Positions 56,287 to 64,000 of a stretch of DNA of 64,000 nucleotides are shown piece after piece. The notes beneath the pieces were generated by a model, which made no database searches, was not told the DNA's origin, and saw nothing but the letters and a program-made list of their open reading frames with translations. The first letter of the stretch is position 1. The number at the start of each line of letters is the position of its first letter. Origin of the DNA: Carboxylicivirga sp. (GTDB lineage Bacteria; Bacteroidota; Bacteroidia; Bacteroidales; Marinilabiliaceae); contig JAOARW010000046.1 of assembly GCA_025210475.1 (NCBI GenBank), positions 62,001 to 126,000 on the forward strand, written 5' to 3'. The position numbers and the translations under genes are program-made.

Positions 56287-57519
56287 TTGAAAGCGTTAAG
56301 AAATTTATTAGATAACATCAAACCTCACGTTCAAAAGGGCGCGAAGTTTGAAAAATTTCATTCGACCTTCGATGCCCTTGAAACACTGTTTTTTGTTCCG
56401 AATACAACGAACAAAAATGGGGTTCATGTGCGCGATGCGGTTGATTTGAAACGTACCATGGCAATTGTTGTGAAGGCTTTAATTCCGGCATTGCTATTTG
56501 GTATCTGGAACACAGGTTACCAGCATTTTCTGGCCATCGGTCAGGATGCAACTTTCATGGAAATGATGGGCCACGGAGCACTTAAAGTATTACCAATTGT
56601 GATAGTATCGTATGGTGTTGGTTTGGGTGTTGAATTTATGTTTGCTCAAATTCGCGGTCACGAGGTGCAGGAAGGATTCCTTGTGTCGGGTATGTTAATT
56701 CCATTGGTATTACCGGTTGATATTCCATTATGGATGGTGGCTGTTGCAACTATTTTTGCCGTTATTATTGGTAAAGAGGTGTTTGGTGGTACCGGTATGA
56801 ATATTTGGAACCCGGCTTTGGTAGCGCGTGCATTCCTTTTCTTTGCTTACCCCTCAAAAATGTCGGGTGATCAGGTATGGGTTTCAGGTGTTAGCAAACT
56901 TGACGGTGTTACAGGAGCAACGCCACTTGGTGATGCAGCCTCTACTGTTGCTATGAAAAAAGATATTGCAGAAGCAATGATTGAAGGCGATATGGTAGCT
57001 GTTAACGAGCTTCAGGCAAAAGTTGATTCTGTTGTTGATGCCTTGCCAAACCTTTGGGATTCATTTATGGGATTCATTCCTGGTTCGATTGGTGAAACAT
57101 CTACTTTGGCCATTTTAATTGGTGCAGCCATTCTTATTTATACAGGTATCGGTAGCTGGAAGATTATGACATCAGTATTTGCCGGTGGTTATGTAATGGG
57201 ATTATTATTTAACCTATGGGGCGCTAATCCTTTAATGGATATTGATGCAGTGCAACACCTTTGTTTAGGTGGGTTTGCCTTTGGTGCAGTGTTTATGGCA
57301 ACCGATCCGGTTTCGGCAACGCGTACCGAAAGAGGTAAATGGATATACGGATTCCTGATTGGTTTCTTAGCCGTTCTAGTACGTGTGTTCAACCCGGCTT
57401 TCCCGGAAGGAATGATGTTGGCCATCTTATTGATGAACACATTTGCGCCACTGATTGACCATTACGTGGTACAAGGAAATATTAAACGTCGTTTAAAAAG
57501 AGCTAAAGTAGCTGCCTAA
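56287..57519 (+). CDS. nqrB: Na+-translocating NADH:quinone reductase subunit B, TTG start
   Basis: The 410-residue membrane subunit carries riboflavin and a covalent FMN. The FMN attachment motif DGVTGATPL has the acceptor Thr at residue ~212. About nine to ten membrane helices are seen. The frame starts with TTG (56287); the family's opening KALRNLLDNIKP follows immediately, which fixes the start there. It lies 74 bases after nqrA. Confidence 0.95.
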   Translation: MKALRNLLDNIKPHVQKGAKFEKFHSTFDALETLFFVPNTTNKNGVHVRDAVDLKRTMAIVVKALIPALLFGIWNTGYQHFLAIGQDATFMEMMGHGALKVLPIVIVSYGVGLGVEFMFAQIRGHEVQEGFLVSGMLIPLVLPVDIPLWMVAVATIFAVIIGKEVFGGTGMNIWNPALVARAFLFFAYPSKMSGDQVWVSGVSKLDGVTGATPLGDAASTVAMKKDIAEAMIEGDMVAVNELQAKVDSVVDALPNLWDSFMGFIPGSIGETSTLAILIGAAILIYTGIGSWKIMTSVFAGGYVMGLLFNLWGANPLMDIDAVQHLCLGGFAFGAVFMATDPVSATRTERGKWIYGFLIGFLAVLVRVFNPAFPEGMMLAILLMNTFAPLIDHYVVQGNIKRRLKRAKVAA

Positions 57520-57531
57520 ATAATTAGTAAA

Positions 57532-58230
57532 ATGGATAAACAAGGAAATACTTATACTTATCTGTACGCAGCTGTTATGGTAATTGTGGTAGCGGCAATT
57601 TTGGCCTTTTTAGCACAATCATTAAAACCAATGCAGGATCAGAATGAGGCAGTTGCCAAAAAGATGGATATCCTGAAATCGGTGCAGATTGAAAGTACAG
57701 CTGCTGATGCAGAAGAGAAATACGAGAAATATATCGGTAAGAATGCCTATGTATTAAATGCAAATGGCGAAAAGCAAGGTGGAGAAGATGCGTTTTTGGT
57801 AGACATGGCCAAAGAGGTAAAGAAAGACCGTGCTGAGCGTGCTTATCCGATTTATGAATGTAAGCTTGATAATGGACAAACGAAATTCATTATCCCACTT
57901 CGTGGAAAAGGTCTTTGGGGACCTGTATGGGGTTACATTTCGTTGAATGAAGATAAAAACACCGTTTATGGTGCCACTTTTGGTCACAAAGGTGAAACAC
58001 CAGGATTGGGTGCGGAAATTACCACCGATATCTTCCAGAAGCCTTTTACAGGTAAACAATTGTTCGACAACACAGGACGCTTTAAGTCGATTGTGATTGT
58101 TAAAAAAGGACAATCGAAAGACGACCTTCACAAAGTTGATGGTATCTCAGGAGGTACTATTACCAGTGTAGGAGTTGGGGCGATGCTTAAGGATTGCCTG
58201 AAGGGTTATGAAAAGTTTTTAAAGAACTAA
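57532..58230 (+). CDS. nqrC: Na+-translocating NADH:quinone reductase subunit C
   Basis: The 232-residue subunit has one N-terminal membrane helix (~12-29) and a periplasmic domain with a second covalent FMN. The motif DGISGGTITS places the acceptor Thr at residue ~209. LWGPVWGYISL and FGHKGETPGLGAEI match the family. It sits between nqrB and nqrD with a 12-base upstream gap. Confidence 0.95.
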   Translation: MDKQGNTYTYLYAAVMVIVVAAILAFLAQSLKPMQDQNEAVAKKMDILKSVQIESTAADAEEKYEKYIGKNAYVLNANGEKQGGEDAFLVDMAKEVKKDRAERAYPIYECKLDNGQTKFIIPLRGKGLWGPVWGYISLNEDKNTVYGATFGHKGETPGLGAEITTDIFQKPFTGKQLFDNTGRFKSIVIVKKGQSKDDLHKVDGISGGTITSVGVGAMLKDCLKGYEKFLKN

Positions 58231-58242
58231 AATATTGTGACG

Positions 58243-58902
58243 ATGAGTAGTGAAAAAGAACCTTTGTTCTCAGCTAAGAATCTGAAGCTGATTACAACTC
58301 CTCTGGGAGCACAAAACCCCATTACCATTCAGGTATTGGGTATCTGTTCTGCTTTGGCGGTGACAGTTAAGTTAGAGCCGGCCATTGTATTGTCGATCTC
58401 TGTAATGTTTGTAACAGTATTCTCAAACCTGATTATATCATTGTTGCGTAATACTATTCCATCACGTATTCGTATCATCGTTCAGTTGGTGGTTGTAGCT
58501 TCATTGGTAATCATAGTTGACCAGGTGCTGAAAGCATTCGCTTATGAAGTGAGTTTGCAATTATCTGTATTCGTTGGTCTGATTATTACCAACTGTATTA
58601 TCATGGGTCGTCTGGAAGCTTTTGCTTTGGGTAACCGCCCCTGGCCATCGGTATTGGATGGTATTGGTAACGGTGCCGGTTACGGATTTATCCTTGTAAT
58701 AGTAGCTTTCTTCCGCGAATTATTAGGAACTGGTAGTTTAACTTTACCAGGTTTAGGAGCTGTTCAAATTGTACCAGATATCTTCTATGAATTGGGATAT
58801 GCTAACAACGGTTTCATGATTTTACCTCCAATGGCTTTGGTTGTAGTAGGTATCATCATCTGGATACAGCGTTCACGTAATAAAGATTTGATAGAATCGT
58901 AA
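58243..58902 (+). CDS. nqrD: Na+-translocating NADH:quinone reductase subunit D
   Basis: The 219-residue integral protein has six membrane helices, as expected. ENPIT-like QNPITIQVLGICSALAVTV opens the first, and TNCIIMGRLEAFAL holds the cysteine thought to bind a membrane-embedded Fe centre with NqrE. GTG at 58237 is possible two codons earlier, but ATG 58243 is preferred. The gap to nqrC is 12 bases. Confidence 0.95.
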   Translation: MSSEKEPLFSAKNLKLITTPLGAQNPITIQVLGICSALAVTVKLEPAIVLSISVMFVTVFSNLIISLLRNTIPSRIRIIVQLVVVASLVIIVDQVLKAFAYEVSLQLSVFVGLIITNCIIMGRLEAFALGNRPWPSVLDGIGNGAGYGFILVIVAFFRELLGTGSLTLPGLGAVQIVPDIFYELGYANNGFMILPPMALVVVGIIIWIQRSRNKDLIES

Positions 58903-58920
58903 TTGTAAAAAAGAAGAAAA

Positions 58921-59553
58921 ATGGATTATATAAATATATTTATCCGGTCAATCTTTATTGATAACATGGTATTTGCCTACTTCTTTGGTATGTGTTCATA
59001 CCTGGCAGTATCAAAAACCGTGAACACTTCACTTGGTTTAGGATTGGCTGTTACTTTTGTATTAAGTATCACCGTACCGGTAAACTATTTGCTTAACGAT
59101 TATGTGTTGAGCGAAGGTGCATTGGTTTGGTTAGATAATCTACTGGGTTTAAAAAATCAGTTTGCAACTTATGACTTAAGCTTCTTATCATTCATCATGT
59201 TTATCGCCGTAATTGCATCAATGGTGCAGCTGGTAGAGATGATCGTTGAGAAGTTTGCACCTGCACTCTACTCACAACTGGGTATCTTCTTACCGCTTAT
59301 TGCAGTAAACTGTGCCATCTTAGGTGGTTCGTTATTTATGCAAGAGCGCGAATATGCTAACCTTGGTGAAGCAACAGTATTCGGATTAGGTTCGGGTATT
59401 GGTTGGTTATTGGCCATCGTTGGTATTGCTGCTATCCGCGAAAAGATTCAATATTCAGATGTGCCTGCTCCATTACGTGGTTTGGGTATCACCTTTATTG
59501 TAACTGGTTTGATGGGTGTGGCATTTATGAGTTTCATGGGAATTCAGTTGTAA
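58921..59553 (+). CDS. nqrE: Na+-translocating NADH:quinone reductase subunit E
   Basis: The 210-residue integral protein mirrors NqrD in topology. [19 protein letters not shown] near the start and [16 protein letters not shown] (~124-139) supply the conserved cysteines. It follows nqrD by 18 bases. Confidence 0.95.
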   Translation: MDYINIFIRSIFIDNMVFAYFFGMCSYLAVSKTVNTSLGLGLAVTFVLSITVPVNYLLNDYVLSEGALVWLDNLLGLKNQFATYDLSFLSFIMFIAVIASMVQLVEMIVEKFAPALYSQLGIFLPLIAVNCAILGGSLFMQEREYANLGEATVFGLGSGIGWLLAIVGIAAIREKIQYSDVPAPLRGLGITFIVTGLMGVAFMSFMGIQL

Positions 59554-59572
59554 AAAGTAAAAAGTATTAGAA

Positions 59573-60832
59573 ATGACATTATTAGCAATTGATAGTACAG
59601 TAATCTTTACCAGTGTTTCGATTTTCCTTTTGGTAATCCTGGCTTTGGTGTCGATTCTATTGTACGCTAAGAAAAAACTGATGCCATCGGGCGAAGTAAC
59701 CATTAACATTAACGATGGTGAAAAAGAATTGGTGGTTGATCCAGGTCAAACTTTGCTTTCAGCATTGGGTGAAAATAAAATTTTCCTTCCATCGGCTTGT
59801 GGTGGAGGTGGTACTTGTGCCATGTGTCGCTGTCAGGTTGATAGCGGTGCCGGTTCAATTTTACCAACCGAAACCGGTTATTTTACCCGTAAAGAGCAGG
59901 CCAATAACTGGCGTTTAGCTTGTCAGGTAAAAGTGAAGGAAGACATGACCATGCAGATTCCTCAGGAAGTAATGGGTATCAAGAAGTGGGAGTGTGAAGT
60001 GGTATCTAACGATGGTCAGGCTACCTTTATTAAGGAATTTGTGGTGAAGTTGCCGGAAGGTGAAATCTTAGACTTTAAATCGGGTGGTTACATTCAGATT
60101 GATGTGCCTAAGATTGATGTTGACTTCAAGGATATGGACATCGAAGAGGAGTATCGCGGCGAATGGGAGAAATTCGGCATGTTCGATTTGAAGATGAAGA
60201 ATCCGGAACCAACCTACCGTGCCTACTCAATGGCCAACCACCCAGCCGAAGGTAACATTGTAATGTTGAACATCCGTATCGCAACCCCACCATGGGATCG
60301 CGTAGCCGGTGGTTTCCAGAAAGTGAACCCAGGTGTTTGTTCTTCATTTATCTTCTCGCGTAAGCCAGGCGATAAGGTAACCGTTTCAGGTCCTTATGGT
60401 GAGTTCTTTATTAAGGAAACGGAACGTGAGATGATGTTTATTGGTGGTGGTGCCGGTATGGCGCCAATGCGTTCGCACATCTTCCACCTGTTCCACACTC
60501 TGAAAACAGGTCGTAAGGCTACTTTCTGGTATGGTGCCCGCTCGCGTAAAGAGATTTTCTATGAAGATCATTTCCGTAAGATTGAGAAAGAGTTTCCGAA
60601 CTTTAAGTTCACCATTGCCCTTTCTGAGCCATTGCCGGAAGATAACTGGGAAGGAGCTACAGGCTTTATCCACCAGGTGATTCATGACGAGTACTTAAGC
60701 AAGCATGAAGAGCCGGAAGATATCGAATACTACTTATGTGGACCTCCGATGATGAACGATGCAGTAACCAAAATGCTGTACGATCTTGGAGTACCGGATG
60801 AGATGGTTGACTTCGATGATTTCGGATCATAA
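59573..60832 (+). CDS. nqrF: Na+-translocating NADH:quinone reductase subunit F
   Basis: The 419-residue subunit accepts electrons from NADH. One N-terminal membrane helix (~10-30) is followed by a [2Fe-2S] ferredoxin domain with Cys76, Cys82, Cys85 and Cys117 (ACGGGGTCAMC; LACQV), and then a ferredoxin-reductase domain with RAYSMANHP (FAD) and MFIGGGAGMAPMRSH and YLCGPPMM (NADH). Order and length are complete. It closes the nqr operon and is followed by a terminator. Confidence 0.96.
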   Translation: MTLLAIDSTVIFTSVSIFLLVILALVSILLYAKKKLMPSGEVTININDGEKELVVDPGQTLLSALGENKIFLPSACGGGGTCAMCRCQVDSGAGSILPTETGYFTRKEQANNWRLACQVKVKEDMTMQIPQEVMGIKKWECEVVSNDGQATFIKEFVVKLPEGEILDFKSGGYIQIDVPKIDVDFKDMDIEEEYRGEWEKFGMFDLKMKNPEPTYRAYSMANHPAEGNIVMLNIRIATPPWDRVAGGFQKVNPGVCSSFIFSRKPGDKVTVSGPYGEFFIKETEREMMFIGGGAGMAPMRSHIFHLFHTLKTGRKATFWYGARSRKEIFYEDHFRKIEKEFPNFKFTIALSEPLPEDNWEGATGFIHQVIHDEYLSKHEEPEDIEYYLCGPPMMNDAVTKMLYDLGVPDEMVDFDDFGS

Positions 60833-60841
60833 ATAATACTT

Positions 60842-60868
60842 AAAAGCCCCTGGATGGGGCTTTTTTTA
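60842..60868 (+). terminator. Terminator of the nqr operon
   Basis: AAAAGCCCC (60842-60850) pairs with GGGGCTTTT (60856-60864) across TGGAT, with a T run. Confidence 0.9.
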
Positions 60869-61081
60869 TGGAGTCACTTATTCACTAAGCGCTTTAAATG
60901 TGCTGAGCGGGTGTTCCTTTGTTTGAAACGGTATTACAACTAAAGGTAGATTTTGATTGCTTTAGCAGATGATTGTATATCGGCTTTTTATGATTTAAAA
61001 ACTACAAGCCTCCGTGTCTCTGTGTTTATTTTTTTGATAATCCATCACTCTTTCTCACCTTTGCCAAAAAGAAAACACACA

Positions 61082-62086
61082 ATGAAGCATTGCATTAAAA
61101 TAGTCCTGCTGGCAGCAATTATTACGCTCTCCTGGGCCTGCCAGCCAAATAAAGAATACATACGCACAGAGGGGCTGATATTTGGCACCATTTACCACAT
61201 GAGTTACGAGAGTGCCGAAGATCTGTCGGATACCATTCAAAGTACCTTAAATGCCTTCGACTGGTCCATGTCAACCTATAAGGAGGCATCAGTCATCAGT
61301 AAAATTAATCGCAATGCCTCAACAGACACGGACGTTTATTTCCGACAGGTGTTTAACAAAGCCAAAGAAATTACCGAGGCCACCAACGGTGCATTCGATA
61401 TGACAGTGGCACCACTGGTGAATGCCTGGGGGTTTGGTTTTTCGAAAAAGGACAGCGTTACAGCCAGTATGATTGATTCGATTATGAACGATGTGGGCAT
61501 GGACATGGTACAACTGGTTGACCAAAAGCTGGTGAAGGACCGTGACGGTATTATGCTTGATGGTAGTGCCATTGCCAAAGGCTTTGCTGTAGATGTGATT
61601 GCCGATTTGTTCGAAGCCTGCGGTGTTGATAACTACATGGTGGAGATTGGTGGCGAAATGAGGGTAAAAGGCCATAATCCGAAAAATGTACCCTGGCGTG
61701 TAGGTATCGATAAACCCATTGACGATCCGGAAGTATTGAACCGCCAGTTGCAGGAGATTATAGGTATTTCAGATATTGCCCTGGCTACATCAGGTAATTA
61801 CCGCAACTTTTACATTAAAGGCGGAAAAAAATATGCCCATACCATCAGTCCATTTACCGGTTATCCGGTGAGCCATTCCTTGCTGGGCGTTTCGGTGCTG
61901 GCACCCGACTGTATGTCGGCTGATGCTTTTGCTACCGCCTTTATGGTATTGGGCTTTGAAAAAAGCATGGCCATTGTTGATCAGCATTCCGATCTGGAGG
62001 CCTACTTTATTTTGGATGGAGAAAATGATGCGTATGAAATAAAAATGTCAAAGGGCTTTGAGCAATTCATTATTGACAATCACTGA
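61082..62086 (+). CDS. apbE: FAD:protein FMN transferase, lipoprotein form
   Basis: The 334-residue enzyme moves FMN from FAD to Thr residues of target proteins; here the obvious targets are NqrB and NqrC. A lipobox (LSWAC, Cys20) anchors it in a membrane facing the periplasm. Motifs seen are GTIYHMSYES, the AFDWSMSTYKEASVISKIN region, GAFDMTVAPLVNAWGFG, DGSAIAKGFAVDVIAD, VEIGGEMRVKG and HTISPFTGYPVSHS with the Mg-binding aspartate downstream in MSADAFATA. A longer TTG-start frame from 60953 would hide the lipobox, so ATG 61082 is used. It lies 250 bases after nqrF, behind a terminator. Confidence 0.93.
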   Translation: MKHCIKIVLLAAIITLSWACQPNKEYIRTEGLIFGTIYHMSYESAEDLSDTIQSTLNAFDWSMSTYKEASVISKINRNASTDTDVYFRQVFNKAKEITEATNGAFDMTVAPLVNAWGFGFSKKDSVTASMIDSIMNDVGMDMVQLVDQKLVKDRDGIMLDGSAIAKGFAVDVIADLFEACGVDNYMVEIGGEMRVKGHNPKNVPWRVGIDKPIDDPEVLNRQLQEIIGISDIALATSGNYRNFYIKGGKKYAHTISPFTGYPVSHSLLGVSVLAPDCMSADAFATAFMVLGFEKSMAIVDQHSDLEAYFILDGENDAYEIKMSKGFEQFIIDNH

Positions 62087-62181
62087 TACAGTTTTTATCT
62101 TTAATCTAAAGTTGTTATAAATTGTTTTTTGCGAGAAGGCAAGGATAAAAACTTTGGGTTGGGAATGTAATATTGTGAATG

Positions 62182-62217
62182 AAAAAGAGGTCTTCGTTAT
62201 CAGAAAACCTCTTTTTT
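62182..62217 (+). terminator. Terminator between convergent apbE and the small membrane protein gene
   Basis: AAAAAGAGGT (62182-62191) pairs with ACCTCTTTTT (62208-62217), with A and T runs on both sides, so it can act in both directions. Confidence 0.8.
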
Positions 62218-62222
62218 ATGTT

Positions 62223-62465
62223 TTAACAACTTGTCGTCTGGCTTTCGAAATCGCCATCCAGTTTCAGTGGTTTAATTTTAATGGCTTCCTTTCGGGCAAG
62301 TTTATCTTGCGTGGTGGCACAATAAATACCTTTGTCATTTAAAGCTTTATTGCCGCCAATATGCGAATTCGGAAATTTGCCATTCTTTTGTAACAGGATA
62401 CGTATTGCCATCAACACAAACACAATTCCCATCAGGGCTATACTCAATAATAATACCGGCCACAT
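62223..62465 (-). CDS. Small membrane protein, possible divergent NqrM-like factor
   Basis: The 80-residue protein has one N-terminal membrane helix (residues ~4-24) and a short soluble part with HIGGNKAL and KGIYCATTQDK, plus a C-terminal Cys (ending TTSC). NqrM, known to be needed for maturation of Na+-NQR in proteobacteria, has a membrane helix followed by a GG-x-AL and cysteine-containing region and is encoded beside apbE. The layout here is similar, but only two cysteines are present and the match is short, so homology is a hypothesis. A promoter-like TAGTTTTG (62496-62489) lies inside a 9-bp inverted repeat just upstream. Confidence 0.6.
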   Translation of the reverse strand: MWPVLLLSIALMGIVFVLMAIRILLQKNGKFPNSHIGGNKALNDKGIYCATTQDKLARKEAIKIKPLKLDGDFESQTTSC

Positions 62466-62479
62466 ATGCTAATTATTTT

Positions 62480-62514
62480 AATTCGGTACAAAACTACTAA
62501 AATTATACCGAATT
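62480..62514. promoter_or_regulatory. Inverted repeat bracketing the -7 element of the small gene
   Basis: AATTCGGTA (62480-62488) and TACCGAATT (62506-62514) have a 17-base centre that holds the minus-strand -7 match TAGTTTTG. Perfect 9-bp arms around a -7 element suggest an operator. Confidence 0.45.
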
Positions 62515-62587
62515 TGGTTTATTAAGCAAACAAACGACGGCTTTCATATGTTTGATAGATGCCCAATAAATAATGCCACAATCTTAG

Positions 62588-62595
62588 TAAATTTG
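62588..62595 (+). promoter_or_regulatory. -7 element before the E1 dehydrogenase
   Basis: TAAATTTG matches TAnnTTTG, 33 bases before the ATG. The -33 element is not evident. Confidence 0.35.
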
Positions 62596-62627
62596 TGAGC
62601 GAGCAAAAACACAATAAACAATCATCT

Positions 62628-64000
62628 ATGTCAGCAGAACGTAGTGAACTCAGTTTTTCAGAGTTTAAGAAAGAAGTAATAACAGATTATAAAACAGCAT
62701 GTCTTAGCCGAAATATGAGCTTGCTGGCACGTAAAGAGGTGCTTGGAGGCAAAGCCAAATTCGGTATTTTTGGTGATGGTAAAGAAATCCCCCAGATTGC
62801 CATGGCCAAGCAATTTAAGAAAGGAGACTGGCGATCGGGTTATTACCGAGATCAGACTTTTATATTGGCGGCAGGAATGACTACCCCCAAGGAGTTTTTT
62901 GCACAATTATACGGAGAAACGCGTACCGATCTTAATCCGGATAATGGAGGCCGTTCGTTCAATAATCATTTTGGTACACGTACCATTGATGAGAAAGGTG
63001 CCTGGAAACGTTTAAGCGATTTAAAATGCACTTCTTCAGATATATCACCGACAGCCGGTCAAATGCCTCGATTGGTTGGATTGGCCATGGCTTCCAAACT
63101 ATATCGTAATAATCCCGACTTGAACGCTTTCGATCAATTTAGCATTAATGGTAACGAAGTGGCATTTGGTACCATTGGCGATGCCAGTACATCGGAAGGC
63201 CATTTCTTTGAAACCCTCAATGCGGCCGGAGTACTGCAAATACCAATGGCGGTTTCGGTTTGGGACGATGGTTACGGTATTTCGGTGCGGAAGAAATTTC
63301 AGACTACTAAAGAAAGTATCAGCAAAGCTCTTAAGGGTTTCGAAAAAGGCCCAAAAGATAAAACGGGGATGTTGATTTATACGGCCAAAGGATGGGATTA
63401 TGCCGGTCTTTGCCAGATGTATGAAGAAGGTATCCGCCGATGCCGCGAAGAACATGTACCGGTATTGTTTCATGTGGAAGAACTTACCCAGCCGGTGGGC
63501 CATTCCACCAGTGGATCGCATGAGCGCTATAAATCAGAAGAGCGCCTGCAATGGGAAAAAGAATACGATGGCTTGGTACAGATGCGTCAGTGGATCATAA
63601 AAAGTAAGCTGGCTTCTGATGAAGAATTGGATGAAATAGAAGCAGAAGCTCAAAGCGAAATAAGAGCTGCACAGAAGGAAGCGTTCAAAGAATTTAACGA
63701 TGCTTTTAAAGCCGAGCGACAGGAATTGCTTGATATTATTACTCAAAAAAGCTGTGTATGCAGCGAAATAAAGCAGGATAAGATTGATGTCATTGTTGCG
63801 CAATTAAATTCTTCACTTTCCTTAAATCGCAAAGAAATATTGAGTGCAGCCCGTAAGGTACTGCGCCATTATTGTGCGGCCTGTGAAAAGCCCGATACCA
63901 TGAAGGCTCAGCTAAAAGCATGGGTCAAAAAATATTTTGAAAGCGGGTGGGAGCACTATAGCAAATGGCTGTATAGCGAAGATGAATATTCAGCCTTAAA
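62628..64000 (+). CDS. Thiamine-pyrophosphate-dependent 2-oxoacid dehydrogenase E1 (truncated by the window end)
   Basis: The frame is open from ATG 62628 to the last base, 457 codons so far. It shows the E1-alpha fold: FGDGKEIPQIAMAKQFKKGDWRSGYYRDQT, then GQMPRLVGLAMASK, and the TPP motif GDASTSEGHFFETLNAAGV followed by WDDGYGIS. This type converts branched-chain or other 2-oxoacids to acyl groups passed to an E2 lipoyl protein. A Glu/Lys-rich stretch around residue 330-380 resembles the linker of the long fused alpha-beta E1 of Bacteroidota, so the beta half probably follows beyond the window. Confidence 0.88.
   Translation, partial: MSAERSELSFSEFKKEVITDYKTACLSRNMSLLARKEVLGGKAKFGIFGDGKEIPQIAMAKQFKKGDWRSGYYRDQTFILAAGMTTPKEFFAQLYGETRTDLNPDNGGRSFNNHFGTRTIDEKGAWKRLSDLKCTSSDISPTAGQMPRLVGLAMASKLYRNNPDLNAFDQFSINGNEVAFGTIGDASTSEGHFFETLNAAGVLQIPMAVSVWDDGYGISVRKKFQTTKESISKALKGFEKGPKDKTGMLIYTAKGWDYAGLCQMYEEGIRRCREEHVPVLFHVEELTQPVGHSTSGSHERYKSEERLQWEKEYDGLVQMRQWIIKSKLASDEELDEIEAEAQSEIRAAQKEAFKEFNDAFKAERQELLDIITQKSCVCSEIKQDKIDVIVAQLNSSLSLNRKEILSAARKVLRHYCAACEKPDTMKAQLKAWVKKYFESGWEHYSKWLYSEDEYSAL

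Noticed and set aside
60953..61081. TTG-start extension of ApbE
   Set aside because: It would bury the lipobox 63 residues from the N-terminus. The inner ATG at 61082 gives a proper lipoprotein signal.
1..64000. tRNA, rRNA, insertion sequences or prophage
   Set aside because: Intergenic regions were read for tRNA-like arms and terminal inverted repeats with transposase frames; none was found. Missing a short tRNA by eye remains possible.

Overview
The window looks like chromosomal DNA of a marine-type Bacteroidota. The order Marinilabiliales/Bacteroidales is my best guess; this is inferred from gene content only. Support comes from type IX secretion (T9SS) substrates with gliding-motility type C-terminal domains, two PorP/SprF proteins, a T9SS plug protein, a complete Na+-pumping NADH:quinone reductase operon with ApbE, several TAnnTTTG-type -7 promoter elements, and a fused or extended E1 dehydrogenase. 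I see no tRNA, rRNA, CRISPR array, transposase or prophage.

Layout. 1-1.0 kb: end of a barrel-like protein, a candidate small RNA on the minus strand, and an Hsp20 chaperone. 1.07-6.5 kb (minus): a 1460-residue PKD-repeat surface protein with a type B T9SS sorting domain, overlapping by one base with its PorP/SprF partner. 6.8-15.8 kb: proline dehydrogenase, a MATE exporter, tandem Mn-type and Fe-type superoxide dismutases, nitroreductase, a carboxypeptidase-regulatory-like domain protein, GTP cyclohydrolase I, two small outer-membrane barrels, a secreted peroxiredoxin-like protein and a lipoprotein. 15.8-19.7 kb: an ECF sigma factor with an overlapping anti-sigma/TonB-like protein, divergent from a von Willebrand A protein. 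19.8-25.3 kb: membrane proteins, aroA, aroB, a barrel protein and dprA.

25.4-47.0 kb: the dominant feature is a single uninterrupted reading frame of 6853 codons. It encodes a giant SprB-like surface protein: about 35 SprB-type repeats, then Ig/PKD-like domains, then 19 copies of a second ~83-residue repeat, two PKD domains and a type B sorting domain. It is followed 7 bases later by a second PorP/SprF protein. Within the SprB region a block of about ten domains (about 880-920 residues) is itself tandemly duplicated. Together with the plug protein at 53.4-54.8 kb, the window holds two substrate/partner modules and one translocon component of T9SS.

47.2-54.8 kb: an OmpH/Skp-like lipoprotein, a glycosyltransferase, a small membrane protein, a DivIC/FtsB-like division protein, a WaaP/Kdo-kinase-like protein, PruA (second step of proline catabolism; the first step is at 6.8 kb), a SpoIIAA-like small protein and the T9SS plug. 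54.9-62.5 kb: nqrABCDEF, then apbE, whose product flavinylates NqrB and NqrC, then a convergent 80-residue membrane protein that may be a divergent NqrM-like maturation factor. 62.6 kb to the end: a TPP-dependent E1 dehydrogenase that runs off the window.

Non-coding signals worth noting are a palindrome lying in a well-formed promoter before the Mn-type SOD gene, a candidate ~140-nt RNA before hsp20, and degenerate tandem repeats with a 7-bp period in several intergenic regions.
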